Notes: generated by a model not told the origin, from the letters alone. A stretch of DNA of 64,000 nucleotides from Pollenia angustigena (GCA_930367215.1 OV884056.1:285554067-285618066), one strand, 5' to 3'. Shown: positions 10,933 to 22,510, counted from the stretch's first letter. Program-made: numbers and translations.

Positions 10933-11657
10933 AAAATGTTGCATTTTAAAGTGGAGCTGTGGCTTTTTTTTATCATTTAATTTGAATTTATTTTATAGTC
11001 ACAGCTGCTGAATTTACCAAACACTTATAAGATGAATTTCAAAGATAAAATTATAAAGTTTTTTGTAGTTTTCAAACAAAAACAAACAAAAACCGAAACT
11101 GAAAATATGTTTTGGTTAATAGTTTTTTTTTTATGGTAGCCAATTTTTTTTTTTTAACTTAATTTTTCAAAATTAAATATATAATGACCATAAATTATTT
11201 GAAAATTTTAACATAATTGTTGGTTCGAACTAATCAAATGTTTGTGTGTACAGTTTTGTTACGGTAGATATTTTATGATTTTTTTTTTCTTTAGTTGTTT
11301 TATTTAAAGTTAAATTTAAACCATAAACGGGGCATGTAAAGTTAGTTAGATTTCTAAAATTAGTTGTATGTTAAATCTTAATGCAAAGTAGATTGTCTGG
11401 TTATCTGACTTATCGGACAAATTAGTGTTAATGTGTTTTTGTAGTTGAATTGTTTAATCTTAAATTTTGATTATTTGGAGCAACTAGTTTTGCCAAAAAA
11501 AAAAAAAAAAACTTAAAATTCTCTCTTGTACTAGCAATTTAAATATCGGGGGTACTGCTTTAAATCAAAATTAACTTTTTGAAATTATTTAATTTTTGTT
11601 TTTTCATTTGTATATTGTTTCCTTTTAAGAGAAGGAGAAAGCTTTTTAATTCAGTAA
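10933..11657. other. No gene seen
   Basis: AT-rich sequence with several poly-A/T runs. A short interrupted inverted motif (TGTCTGGTTATCTGACTTA TCGGACA) lies at about 11393-11418. Confidence 0.4.
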
Positions 11658-12027
11658 CAGCCATACCTAAACAAGAGCGGAAAGCGTTTTCTAGCTGTCA
11701 AAAATTCTCATGCCCATACGATTTGTATGAAGCATCCCTAAATAGCGCGGCGTCAACGCTTTACAATTGGAAAATCCGATTTTGACAGCGCGTTTAATAG
11801 TGAAGTTGGCCGCTATTGTTAATAAATAATGGCAATTTAGCTGTTTTTTGTCAATCTAGCGGTTTTTTCTCTTCTATTTATTTCTATTTTGTGGGTTTTA
11901 TTAAACAAGAAAGTTAACACTACTGTTTTTGGCACAACGTTAACGCTCTTGTTTAGGTATGACATATCATCGTATAAGCTAAGCGGAAGAAAACGTTCCG
12001 CCTTCCGCTCTTGTTTAGGTACGCCTG
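11658..12027 (+). mobile_element. MITE family E copy 1, TAA duplication
   Basis: Starts CAGCCATACCTAAACAAGAG and ends CTCTTGTTTAGGTACGCCTG. TAA lies on both sides (11655-11657 and 12028-12030). An internal block (AATCTAGCGGTTTT, then GGGTTTTATTAAACAAG and AAGTTAACACT) is repeated in the same order in the shorter copy at 28452-28749. Harbinger-like by its 3-bp duplication. Confidence 0.78.
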
Positions 12028-12030
12028 TAA

Positions 12031-12582
12031 GAGATTTTTTTCTTATTTTTCCGTAATTAGAGTTTGTCCAGATTTAACTGTTAGTTTAATAAATAATTTA
12101 ATACAAGGAAGTTTTTCCAATAACAAAAATAAACAATTAATTTAGTCATGCACACCTCTGGTTAAAAATAAAAAATAAACAGTAGTGTTTTATGGCAAAT
12201 AAAGACACACCCCCTTTTGTTTAACTTTAGAGTTGATTAAGATCAAAAAGATTAAACTTTAAGAAATTTGAAAAAACTAGTTTTTTTTGTTAATGATTAT
12301 AAACAAACAAAAAAATCTTAGGAAATTTAAAATTTTTAATAACTAAATAAATATTTATGTAGTTTTTACATTAAAGCTAATTTTCCAACTGCTTCTTATT
12401 TAACACAATCCAAGCGATGGGCGAATTTATTAAAAAAAGTTTTAAAGAAAATGCTGTTGGTTATTCTTTAAGAAAGAATATAATAAATAACTTTCTAGCT
12501 TTAAACCTAACTTTATATGGCTAATGTTTGCTATTTAAAGATAAATTTAAAATATCAATGAAAATTTTCTCTAACACCATAT
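12031..12582. other. No gene seen
   Basis: AT-rich sequence without a recognisable feature. Confidence 0.4.
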
Positions 12583-12766
12583 TTTTTGAGTTATGACGGC
12601 GTTGCGGTAAATGAGCGATATGTGCTTCGCGCTCTTCGAATTGGATATGTGCTGCAGTATCTCTTCTCCTCTGTTGAAGACAATTTGACACCAATATTGT
12701 GCTAAACGTTTGAGTCTTTCGAAATTGAGAGTGATTTCAACAGACGGACACGGCTAAATTGTCTTA

Positions 12767-13501
12767 AGGCTCAGTTAGGCGAACGTTGCTGTACCGTATC
12801 TGTACTGTATCCATCAGCTGTTCGCTTTTTGTTATATGAAAACCAATACAAAAGCTTACAGAAATGCAGTGTGCCGTAGTTGCAACGTACCAATCTGTAT
12901 AAAAATAGAATTTCATGCCGTTGTTACGTGACATTTGTAAGGCAGTGATGGGCGGCTTGTATGTTACATTGAATGCGGGTAATTTTGCTCTTTTTTGTAT
13001 GTACTTTTGTCAGTATATCTATGGAATTGCGACAAAACAACTTACAATACAACATATTTCCAAATAAACATATGTTTAAATGTTTAAAGTAAACAAATGC
13101 ATATACACATACAATGGAAATGTGAAACATTTAAATGGAATCAAATCCTTGTTTGGTGTATGCACATTTGCAATATATGTATGTTAAAAATTTATATATG
13201 CTAAAATACAAATTTATTTATTGCAAATCTATAATATAAATATTAAATTATTAACATTTTTACATACACAAAATACTGTTTTAATACCATTTAAATCACG
13301 TGGTACCTTTTCTGCACAACGTTCGCCATTTGAACATTTTTGATTCCCATCACTGTGTGTTTTGTTTTATGTATACTATTGCTTTTTGTTTATGTATGGG
13401 AAAACATATGACACGTTTTTAAACGTTCTATAAGTGCACGAACGTGCTTACAGTACGGTGCGTTACATTACGGGTACAGCAACGTTCGCCTAACTGAGCC
13501 T
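12767..13501. mobile_element. 735-bp TIR element, TTA duplication
   Basis: The left end AGGCTCAGTTAGGCGAACGT and the right end ACGTTCGCCTAACTGAGCCT are near-perfect inverted copies extending to about 30 bp. TTA flanks both (12764-12766, 13502-13504). It contains a nested hAT-like MITE. No ORF of transposase type. PIF/Harbinger-like by its 3-bp duplication. Confidence 0.8.
12943..13355. mobile_element. Nested hAT-like MITE
   Basis: CAGTGATGGG at the left and CCCATCACTG at the right are the short inverted termini typical of hAT elements. The 8-bp flanks do not match well, so the call rests on termini alone. The interior is AT-rich with repeated AAATGTTTAAA-like stretches. Confidence 0.5.
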
Positions 13502-13504
13502 TTA

Positions 13505-13731
13505 AGCTAAGATCAATTATCGGCGCACATGCCACATTCAACGAAGATTTTTATCGTGCTTCATCGGCACACATTTCTTAAAATTGCACAATTAATGTTT
13601 GAGCGGTCACATTATCGTCGCACATTGTGACAATTTTTCGGCGATTATTGGCTAAGACAATAGTCGGTACAATATGGTCACACTATCGTGCCTTACTTTT
13701 GTTTATTTGTTATAAGCAGACATATTAATAA
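13505..13731. repeat. Left arm of a tetranucleotide-rich element (CGGCGCAC motifs)
   Basis: Contains repeated 'atcggcgcacat', 'cattatcgtcgcac' and 'cgtgcc' phrases; similar phrases return at 16480-16660 (ATCGGCGCACTA, CGTCACATTATCGTCACATG). The two pieces probably belong to one inserted element that carries the inverted repeat and minisatellite between them. No terminal inverted repeat could be fixed. Confidence 0.4.
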
Positions 13732-14003
13732 CCCAGTAAAAACTTTGCTTCCTTTTTCAAAACTAATAGCTTCTTTAACTCATTATTAAGTAGCTTTCTT
13801 CTATAACTTCATGTATAACAACTTCTATAACTACTTTTTTCTCGATGTATTTAAGTAAAAAAAATATGAACTTATTTTTAAATGAGTTCATTTTGGGACA
13901 TGCCTTGTATAATTCATTGGTTCTTTCAGTAGAATTGTAAGTAGTGCCTTCATGTATTTCTGATTACTCAACACATTATTTTGCAGGCGAAGTTTTTACT
14001 GGG
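13732..14003. mobile_element. MITE with CCCAGTAAAAACTT termini
   Basis: CCCAGTAAAAACTTTGC at 13732 is mirrored by AAGTTTTTACTGGG ending at 14003. The interior has repeated CTTCTATAACT motifs. No clear target duplication. Confidence 0.6.
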
Positions 14004-14200
14004 AAATGAGTTTTATTTCCTATCTACACATGCGTGTTTCGTTTTATTGCACATCTTGCTCAATTAAGCGATTTTCGTTTTAATTGCGTCGGCGATTCAA
14101 TTAACCGAGTACTGCTTCATTGAGTTCCCGTTTAATTGCGTCAAAAGTTGTGCATTTTAGGAAATTCAATTAAGCGGGAAAAATGAACATAACTATTCAA

Positions 14201-14890
14201 TTCAACATTTTTCATTTTTCGAATTTATTCTATGAGCTAAATTTCAGTTATGTATTTTATAAAGCTTTTTTGTAATAGTTCTATTCCTTCAATTTTTCAG
14301 AAATGAATTTATACAATACCAGACTATTATATTGTATTCTCTTTTTACATTTTACCTTAGCCTTCCTTTGGACAGCAATGAGGTATATTGAATGTACAGA
14401 AAAATTTACAATTATTAGACACCAGCATTCTTTGTGTCTCACTGGATAGTGTTACTTTATAAATTGAATGTATTTAACTCAACTATTTTAACAAATAGAA
14501 ACTGGGAATTATTTCCTTCCGAAGGTTACTTTATATTCTATTCAACATTTTTCGAATTTATTCTATGAGCTAAATTTCAGTTATGTATTTTATAAAGCTT
14601 TTTTGTAATAGTTCTATTAATTAGTCTAATAATTGTAAATTTTTCTGTACATTCAATATACCTCATTGCTTTCCAAAGGAAGGCTAAGGTAAAATGTAAA
14701 AAGAGAATACAATATAATAGTCTGGTAGTGTATAAAGTAATTTCTGAAAAATTGAAGGAATAGAACTATTACAAAAAAGCTTTATAAAATACATAACTGA
14801 AATTAAGCTCATAGAATAAATTCGAAAAATGAAAAATGTTGAATATAATATAAAGTAACCTTCGGAAGCAAATAATTCGCAGTTTCGATA
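14201..14890. repeat. Complex inverted repeat (arms about 220 bp)
   Basis: Sequence 14201-14430 returns in inverse at 14622-14843 (shared blocks include TATGAGCTAAATTTCAGTTA and AGGTATATTGAATGTACAG). The start of the arm is also present as a direct copy at 14540-14618, and the outer flank of that copy (TTCCGAAGGTTACTTTATA) is itself inverted at 14850-14878. The layout is arm, spacer, partial direct copy, inverse arm. This looks like a foldback transposon with a rearranged left side. Confidence 0.7.
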
Positions 14891-14904
14891 ACTATTCAAT
14901 TTAA

Positions 14905-16445
14905 ACCAAATTTCCTTTAAAAATTAAATTTTAAGAAAATTTTCTATAAAAAGTAAATTTTAGCAAAATTTTCCATAAAATGTAACTTCATATAAAAAGT
15001 AAATTTTAGCACAATTCGCTATAAAAAGTAAATTTAAAAAAAATTCATATAACAAGTTAATTTTACCAGTAAATTTTAACAGAATTTTCTATAAAAAGTT
15101 AATTTTAATAGAATTTTCATTAAAAAGTAAATTTTTACAATATTTCCAAAAAAAAAAAATAAAGTTTAGCAAAATTTCTTATAAAAAGTAAATTTTTACA
15201 AAACTTCCTAAAAAAAAGTTAATTTTAACAAAATTTCGTATAAAAAGAAAATTTCCTATAAAAAGTTAATTTTTAGCAAAATTTCCTATTAAAAGTGAAT
15301 TTTAACAGAATTTACTAAAAAAAAAAGTAAATTTTAACAGAATTTCCTATAAAAAGTTAATTTTAATAGAATTTTTATTAAAAAATAAATTTTTACAATA
15401 TTTCAAAAAAAAAAAATTAAGTTTAGCAAAATTTCCTATAAAAAGTAAATTTTTACAAAACTTCCTAAAAAGTTAATTTGAACAAAATTTCGTATAAAAA
15501 GAAAATTTCCTATAAAAAGTTAATTTTTAGCAAAATTTCCTATTAAAAGTGAATTTTAACAGAATTTACTAAAAAAAAGTAAATTTTAACAGAATTTCCT
15601 ATAAAAAGTAAATTAAACAGAATTTCCTTTAAAAATTTAATTTTTACACAATTTCCTATAAAAAAAATTTTAGAAAATTTTCCCAAAAAAAGTAAATTTT
15701 AACAAATCTACAACAAGTTTATTTCAACAAAATATCCTATAAAAGGTATATTGATATATTGATTAACAAAACTTGCTATAAAAAGTAAATTTTAACAAAA
15801 TTTCCTATAAATTACTATAAATTTTAACAAAACTTCTTACAAAAAGTGAATTTTAACAAAATTTCTTTTAAAAAGTAAATTCTAACAAAACTTCTTACAA
15901 AAAGTTAATTTTAACAACACTTCCTATAAAAGTTAATTTTTAACAGAATTTCCTATAAACATTATATCTTAATAGAATTTCCTTTAAAAAGTAATTTTTA
16001 ACAAAAGTTCCTATAAAAATAAATTTTTACAAAATTTCCTATAAATTACTATAAATTTTAACAAAACTTCTTACAAAAAGTGAATTTTAACAAAATTTCT
16101 TTTAAAAAGTAAATTCTAACAAAACTTCTTACAAAAAGTTAATTTTAACAACACTTCCTAAAAAATTTAATTTTTAACAGAATTTCCTATAAACATTATA
16201 TCTTAATAGAATTTCCTTTAAAAAGTAATTTTTAACAAAAGTTCCTATAAAAATAAATTTTTACAAAATTTCCTATAAAAACTAATTTTAGAAAAATTTC
16301 CTATAAAAACTAATTTTAGAAAAATTTCCTATAAAAACAAATTTTAGAAAATTTTGCTATAAAAATAAATTTTAGCCAAATTTCCTATAAAAAGTATATG
16401 TTAACAAAATTTCCTTTAAAAGTAAACTTTGTCAAAAATTCCTAT
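14905..16445 (+). repeat. About 30-bp minisatellite, 1.5 kb, with higher-order duplication
   Basis: The degenerate unit resembles 'taaattttaacaaaatttcctataaaaag'-type text (20-base core AAATTTCCTATAAAAAGTAA). Two larger blocks are duplicated: about 258 bp (starting at 15099 and again at 15357) and about 234 bp (around 15801 and 16035). No open frame. The two duplication periods show segmental expansion by unequal exchange or replication slippage after the unit had already diverged. Confidence 0.85.
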
Positions 16446-16479
16446 AAATAGTTTTCACGTTGGTGTTTTTTTTTTATAA

Positions 16480-16660
16480 ATCGGCGCACTACTTGCCGAT
16501 AAAAATCGGCCCACTTGTAATATTTTGATTGCTAAACATTGTGCTAAAGAATGTTTACAATATCGGTTCATCAGGGTTTTTTTTAATTGCCTAAAGTTAG
16601 CAAGATTTCTACGCAAATTGTCTTATATTTAAAACATACGTCACATTATCGTCACATGAA
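16480..16660. repeat. Right arm of the CGGCGCAC-rich element
   Basis: ATCGGCGCACTACTTGCC and CGTCACATTATCGTCACATG echo the phrases of 13505-13731. Immediately afterwards the TATACCC-type repeat resumes. Confidence 0.4.
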
Positions 16661-16769
16661 ATGTCATGAAAATATACACTTTAAGGGGTCTTAGATGAAT
16701 TTCAAAAAAGTTTCACACGGAATGACCAACTTAGTATACCCTCGTTCGCTTCCAGTGGTGAAGGTTATA

Positions 16770-17312
16770 AAAAAGCTTTCAAACCTTAAAAATTATCAAA
16801 ATTAAATTTATTTAAACTTAAAATATAACCCTTTTCAACTGAACTCTATAAACAATTAAAGCTGTTCAAAAAAATTAAAAACCAAACCCTTGACAAAATT
16901 GTAAATAATAACAAGCATATGCGTCAACACTTTATGCCACAAGTCACGGCCATGTGTTCAATCTTTCAAAAAAAAAATAAATAAATAAATAAATGTATGT
17001 ATGTAAACCTATAAAAAATTATAAAAAGGAATTGTATTTTTTTTTTCCTTCATTTAACAAAATTTAATTTTTACATTGTGTGTTAATGAATTTTGAGAGT
17101 GGCAAAATGCACAACAACACACCAATATCCCTTCAAATTTATTAAAGAATTCGGTCAAGTACTCTGGCCAAGTTTTTGTGTTGCTTGTTGTTTGTGTCAC
17201 TGGGCTGTTGAAAAGTGAAACATATGATTGCTGTCACCCAAGGCAATACTGACACTTTGTCACAGCTGTCAAAAATGCAAGGAAAATAATAACGCACAGA
17301 ATATTTTTATTA
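16770..17312. other. No gene seen
   Basis: AT-rich, with (AAAT)n/(GTAT)n simple repeats at about 16975-17005. Confidence 0.45.
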
Positions 17313-18000
17313 GGGTGGTACCTTAGTTTTTAATATAAATGACAAAACTGTAATAAAATAGCTATTTTGTAAAATTAATTTGGAAGTGCTCTTAGCATGA
17401 TTAAAAACAATACTTGCATCTCTTTCTTCCTTTATTTATTTTCAAGAACTTTACTTGTTAACGAGCCTACTAAATACCCTGCGGAAAATTTTTGTCAATT
17501 TTCCTTAAAGCACGTATTCCGTGATCAGTGAAAACAATATCTGCGACATACATTATTTTGACCAAAATTAAATGCGTCCATTTATGTTATTTCAGTGACC
17601 TATTGCAAAGTTTCAAAAAGGTGCCAATTAACCCCGCCCCCTCCCCCCTATGGCATCGCCAATGAGTGTTCATATTTTTTTTAATATAAAATTTCATATT
17701 AACAGGGACTTAGCACTTTTTCTTTTAACATTTTTGGACTTGGAACTTTTACGTACGCACATATAAAATAGTATTTTTTTTTCTGTAAACTATGTATTTC
17801 TGTGTATTCCAAGTGAATCAAAAACTGAATTATCTTAAAATGTGGACTTAGCTCCTTTACGACTAAAGGCAATGCTATTTTTAAACCAACAGAACTTGCA
17901 TTAAGAAATTTTCTGTATACAATTTTAAAAACTTTTTATAAATATTTTTTTTAGAGGCGATATATTTTACAATTCGAATAACTTTTACTAGGTACCACCC
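17313..18000. mobile_element. 688-bp TIR element, GGGTGGTACCT termini, TA duplication
   Basis: GGGTGGTACCTTAGT at 17313 is mirrored by ACTAGGTACCACCC ending at 18000; TA lies on both sides. The interior is non-coding and includes a C-rich spot (CCCCGCCCCCTCCCCCCTA) near 17633. Tc1/mariner-like by its TA duplication, by inference. Confidence 0.75.
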
Positions 18001-18440
18001 TAATGATCAACTTTGTTTTTACAGTTATGTGTTGAAAAACAACTGAGTGTTGTTTTTGTAATAAATTTGCCAACCCAGTTGTCACAGTGTGATTTCGTTT
18101 AACCAAATATTAAACATAATTAATTTATTTCGACAGGTTTTTAATACGCAAATTTGCTTATTTAAAGAAGAAATACAAAAGAAATTATTAAGTTTTAAAA
18201 ATCAATTCCAAATTTAATGAGCTCTTATAATAATGATCGCAAATTTTAGTTTTTAAAAAACTTTATTTTGTCATTTGAAAGTTAAAAGAAATTGTTGTTT
18301 TAAATTTGTCAGTTGAAACTTTAATTTTCATCAAAACTATCGTTATAAGCAGCTACAATTCAAAATGGGTGCCAAATATAAACTTTTATATTCAATAAAA
18401 AAAAGTCTTAAATTTTAAACCAAATTTTTAATATTTTTAA
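18001..18440. other. No gene seen
   Basis: AT-rich sequence without a recognisable feature. Confidence 0.4.
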
Positions 18441-18797
18441 TTAGGCTTAAGTTCATCAAATTTAATTTTCATTAAATTATTTTTATGAAGAAAGGAATTT
18501 TACAACATGAAAAATTAATTAAAATTGTTACTGATAATCTTTCATTCTCGACCGTGGCCGGGGCTCGAACCCTGGCCGGCAGTCGTCGATGGCTCCGGGT
18601 GGGTGTAAGACGGAGGAGATCGAGTGATTGCGATCGAAACATGTCAAGGTAACCTGCCAGCCAGGGTTCGAGCCCCGGCCACGGTCAAGAAAGAAAGTTT
18701 ATAAATAACAATTTCAATTAATTTTTCATGTTGTAAAATTCCTTTCTTCATAAAAATAATTTAATGAAAATTAAATTTGATGAACTTAAGCCTTATT
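18441..18797. mobile_element. Head-to-head inverted pair of tRNA-derived SINEs
   Basis: The right half reads on the plus strand from a GC-rich tRNA-like head, with an RNA polymerase III B-box match GGTTCGAGCCC at 18665-18675, into an AT-rich tail ending GATGAACTTAAGCC. The left half is the inverse: the same tail first, then an inverted B box (GGGCTCGAACC at 18561-18571). The left copy is short at its head and lacks an A-box region. Tail and head order match the single SINE at 36738-36955. The arms are nearly identical over roughly 130 bp, so the unit folds back on itself. Confidence 0.7.
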
Positions 18798-20153
18798 AAA
18801 AATATTTAAAATTTGGATTAAAAACCATAAATAGTTCAACAAAATAACCACAATACTAATTAAATTTTAAACCTTAAAATATTTATGAATTTATAATTGT
18901 AAAATGGTAATTGGGGGGGAGTTTCAAGTTATCCCCTTTAAACCCATAAAAAATTAAGTATTTTCACATGATATTTTCTATCTGAAAGAAACTGATTGAA
19001 GGTTTGTCTGAAACAACAAACAACTAATATTTTCAGTTAACGAAAATCATGATTTGAATTTTGCCATGATGGACATGTGGAAAAAAAGAACGGATATGCA
19101 GACATGAAGCAGAATGCCAGTATTTGTATGTGTGACTTGCATTTTATTGACAACTAACGAAAGTTTTGACTTCTTCACTTTGTTTGACACTTCTTCTGTT
19201 TTTTATGACTGTTTTCCTTTTTTTTCCTTTCTTTGGGGCTCTTGAAGTTTTTTGTTCAGCTTTGTTAAAACCAACGATGAGGTTTTGTTTCATTTGAATG
19301 TGTTACTGTCTGTCACCTTGTTTTTTTTTTTTTTTTTTTTTTTTTTGACTTGGCCATACGTCATCTTGGTCTGCATCTTTGGAGTTAAACAGCAACCGCA
19401 ACAACAACAGAGTTTTTAAATTATGTCTGATAGTCTTTATTTTTCACCTTTTTTTACTGTGGATTCATTAAAATTTTGAATAGTGTACATGATTGACACT
19501 TACGGAAGCAGTTATTCACAATTTTTTTCTAATTTTTTTCCATTAATTTAAATATCAGGAGACCCAAGCAACCACTGGCATCTTTATTTCTCTTTTTGGT
19601 GTTAAGAAAAAAGAGGTGGGCATTTTTTACATATTTTCATCATTAAAATACTTTGTTGCTTTTGTTTTCATCATTTTTAATAAAAAAATATAAAAATATT
19701 TAGATTTGTTTATTACATTTTAATAGTTGTATTTTGGGTGTTTACTGGAATGCATTTCAAATCCATGTTAATTAAAGAAAATTTTCTTTTATATTTTTTT
19801 TTATCGTTTTGAATAACATTTAAAAAGTTAAACGAATTTTAAATTTTATAATCGTTAAAAAGTAATTTGTTATGTTAAATATTAACAACAAAACATGTCT
19901 AATTTATTTAATCCCATCATAATATTTAAGATTTGTTTAGAAATGCCCTACTCCAAATGTTAACCGACAAATGACATAGAATAAGAATGGAAATATACAA
20001 CAATTTATTTTTAAAATTAATATCATTTAAGCTTAAGATATAACAATTGATAGTCATCGATTTAATCTTTAAACGGTATTTTGATGTGATCACTCACTGA
20101 TAAGCTTAAATTTTTTTGAACCAGAAAAACAAAAAAGTTTGAATTTGACTATA
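18798..20153. other. AT-rich non-coding stretch
   Basis: No gene is seen. A 26-base poly-T tract lies at 19321-19346. Positions 19060-19420 are less AT-rich and look like unique intron or intergenic DNA. Confidence 0.5.
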
Positions 20154-22510
20154 CAGTACAATACGCATATAAGAAAGCCTAAAAATGCACCGATTTTCTT
20201 TCTTATGCAAGCTTTCTTATAAAGAAAACACGCATATAAGAAAGATACTTTCTTAAATCTGCAACACGCATATAAGAAATATATAATTGAAATAAAACTG
20301 TTTAGTACTAATACATACTACACATCATTTTGTACTAAATTTCGTTTATTTGTCGTACAAATATGTAGTATAAGTAAATATCTGTGGCCGTATGGAAAAA
20401 CTAGTTAACTCCACTTTTTGTGAAAATTGAGATAACACCATAAATAGAAAGCCTGTTTTATTTGCTATCACTCTGTCAGATCGAAATTTTGATATTGTAT
20501 CTCATTGAAAAGTTATTTGAAAAACAAAAATCAGAAAAATACCAAATTTTTTGAAAAAACTAGATAACTCCATGCATTTTTTGAAAAAACAAGTTAACTC
20601 CAAAATGTCTTAAAAAACAGAGAAATAAGAAGTTTAAAACGACTTTGTTTCGAAAACTAAGAGAAAAAGTGCGAAAAAGAACAAATTCGGGTCACAAGCT
20701 CTTTGGGTCAAAATGTTGAGCCTAAAAATTGGAACTCCCGATAATATAAAGAATGCATTCTTTATATACATATTATATCAATTCTGAAGTTCTTGATTTA
20801 TAGAATACGACTGCAAAACACCCGAAATCTTTTTGAGTAATAGTATTTAACCCACATGGATCTAACGTACCATATGTGGCACAGTAACTTTAAGAAAGGT
20901 TTCAACTTACCCATTAATATTTTTTTTTCTGTTGCAAAGATAATATTAAGGTGTTTTTACGTACAAACATAATAACAACTTTTTTCCAGTTTTTTTTTTC
21001 TTGGAATAAATCTGGAAGGCAAGCAAATTTTATTAAAAAATGGAGTTACATAGTTGTTATATACGGCCACAGATTTCTTTAAATAAAAACAAATTAACCG
21101 CCCGATCCACGATGTCGACAAGAACATTTCTTTTGTATATTTATATTGAAAACAAAAAAATTTTAGTTTTTTATTATTGTTTTCAATATAAATATAAGAA
21201 TAAACGTATGGCCGTAAAAGTGGCAGAATGCTGATCAAATCTTTCTTCTTTTCTTTCGTGAATTGATGAGGGCTGTGATTGCACTGCAAAAGGTAGTCAC
21301 CTAATTTTGAAACCGTGTTTTGTCTCATGTCCAAATAAATAAAACGTTCCTCTTCAGAATAGCTGTTTTCAATTTCAACCTATGTTAAACCGAGTATAAC
21401 GTTAATCCACGTCCCAAAAACTGGCCAATTAATTTCATAAAATCAAGAAGGGTAAACTTTTTAATTAAGTATTTGCATAAAAACAGACAAAAACTCGGCT
21501 TATTTTTTGATATATAAGCATAAAAAGAAAAAAAATAATTTTTGGAAAAACTGGATAACTCCATCTTTTCGTAAAAAAAAAACGGGTAATTAACGTGCTG
21601 AGCCAAATAGTTAATGTTTTTCCACAAATCATTACTTAAGTTGCCTTAATTCCGTAAAATATTAATATAATTTGAGAAAAAAAAGTTTTTTTCGAAAAAA
21701 CTAGATAACTCCACTTTTCGAAAAAACAAGATAACTGACACTGATTTTCGGTTTTAATGTCCAAAAATTAGTTTAATGGAACCAGAAATCTTTAACATTA
21801 TTTAAAATTATGTTTTGTTAAGTGCGCATGCATAATAACATAAATTCATATGAAATAATTAGCGAACTATGTTTAAAACTTAAAATGTGTTTTTCTCGTG
21901 TTTTAAAAAAATGGAGTTATCTAGTTTTTCCATACGGCCACAGATATATAAGTACACAAATTAAGATAGAAACATAACAAAAACAAAACAGGTGATTGCA
22001 CTTCACTTAAAATCACATTTGATAAAAAAAAGTAATTTGGTAAAAAAAATATTAATTCATCATCACTAAGAAGAATGAATACATAGCTTAAAAACATGTG
22101 TTTACTTAAAAAATACTATTAAGTAACACTGAAAAAATCTTAAATTTTCTTTTGTACGAGCTCCTTTTCATGGGTTCTAAAGAGAATATCTTCTAATTTA
22201 CAAATAGTATCGTTGCCTTCGTCAACGTCTAGATATTCTTTGAAAAATAAAAATCAATTTTAACCGAGGTTAAAAAAAAATTCAATTGTGAGAATATGTA
22301 CTACTTTCTTCTACACGTACCATTTTCTATGGAATGAGCATAATTTTCTTCAGAATTTGTTTCTTATAGAAGAGTTTTTCTTATAAGCGAGTTTCTTATA
22401 TGAGATTTATTTAGCACGCAGATATATACAAATGTGCATGCTGTCTGAAGATGTCTTTCTTATAACCAAGTTTTTCTTATAAGCGAGTTTCTTATATGCG
22501 TATTGTACTG
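20154..22510. mobile_element. Pogo-like element with subterminal repeats, TA duplication
   Basis: The left terminus CAGTACAATACGCATATAAG is mirrored exactly by CTTATATGCGTATTGTACTG ending at 22510, and TA flanks both ends. CAGT ends with a TA duplication are typical of the pogo branch of the Tc1/mariner superfamily. The core GCATATAAGAAA repeats at 20164, 20232 and 20266, and inverse forms (GAGTTTCTTATATG) recur at 22390-22500; these could be transposase binding sites. No transposase frame remains. A second element occupies 20381-21944. Confidence 0.72.
20381..21944. mobile_element. 1.56-kb TIR element with GTTAACTCCA repeats, nested in the pogo-like element
   Basis: TCTGTGGCCGTATGGAAAAA at 20381 is mirrored at 21925-21944; TA flanks both ends. 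The motif A(A)ACTAGNTAACTCCA, or a close variant, recurs near 20399, 20571, 20590, 21546, 21697 and 21726, and in inverse at 21911. An extra internal copy of the terminus (ACGGCCACAGAT) lies near 21062. A minus-strand frame of 125 codons (21334-20957) begins in coding-looking sequence (RQNTVSKLGDYLLQCNHSP) but is not recognised and soon runs into AT-rich repeats, so it is at most a relic. Confidence 0.7.

Larger units (their letters stand above)
12583..16769 (-). repeat. TATACCC-type repeat split by about 3.9 kb of insertions
   Basis: The minus-strand copy has its outer end at 16735-16769 (AGTATACCCTCGTTC...GGTTATA) together with ACACGGAATGACCAACTTAG and GGGGTCTTAGATGAATTTC at 16670-16735. 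Its continuation, ATTTCAACAGACGGACACGG CTAAATTGTC, is at 12732-12763. In the related copy at 35858-37400 the corresponding blocks are adjacent. Everything from about 12767 to 16660 therefore arrived later. The left limit (about 12583) is approximate. Confidence 0.5.

Noticed and set aside
14890..16445. CRISPR-like array
   Set aside because: Units are contiguous and degenerate with no unique spacers, and the window is eukaryotic; this is a minisatellite.
18555..18690. Functional tRNA gene
   Set aside because: A B box is present but no cloverleaf with matching acceptor stem can be formed, and the tail is shared with other SINE copies.
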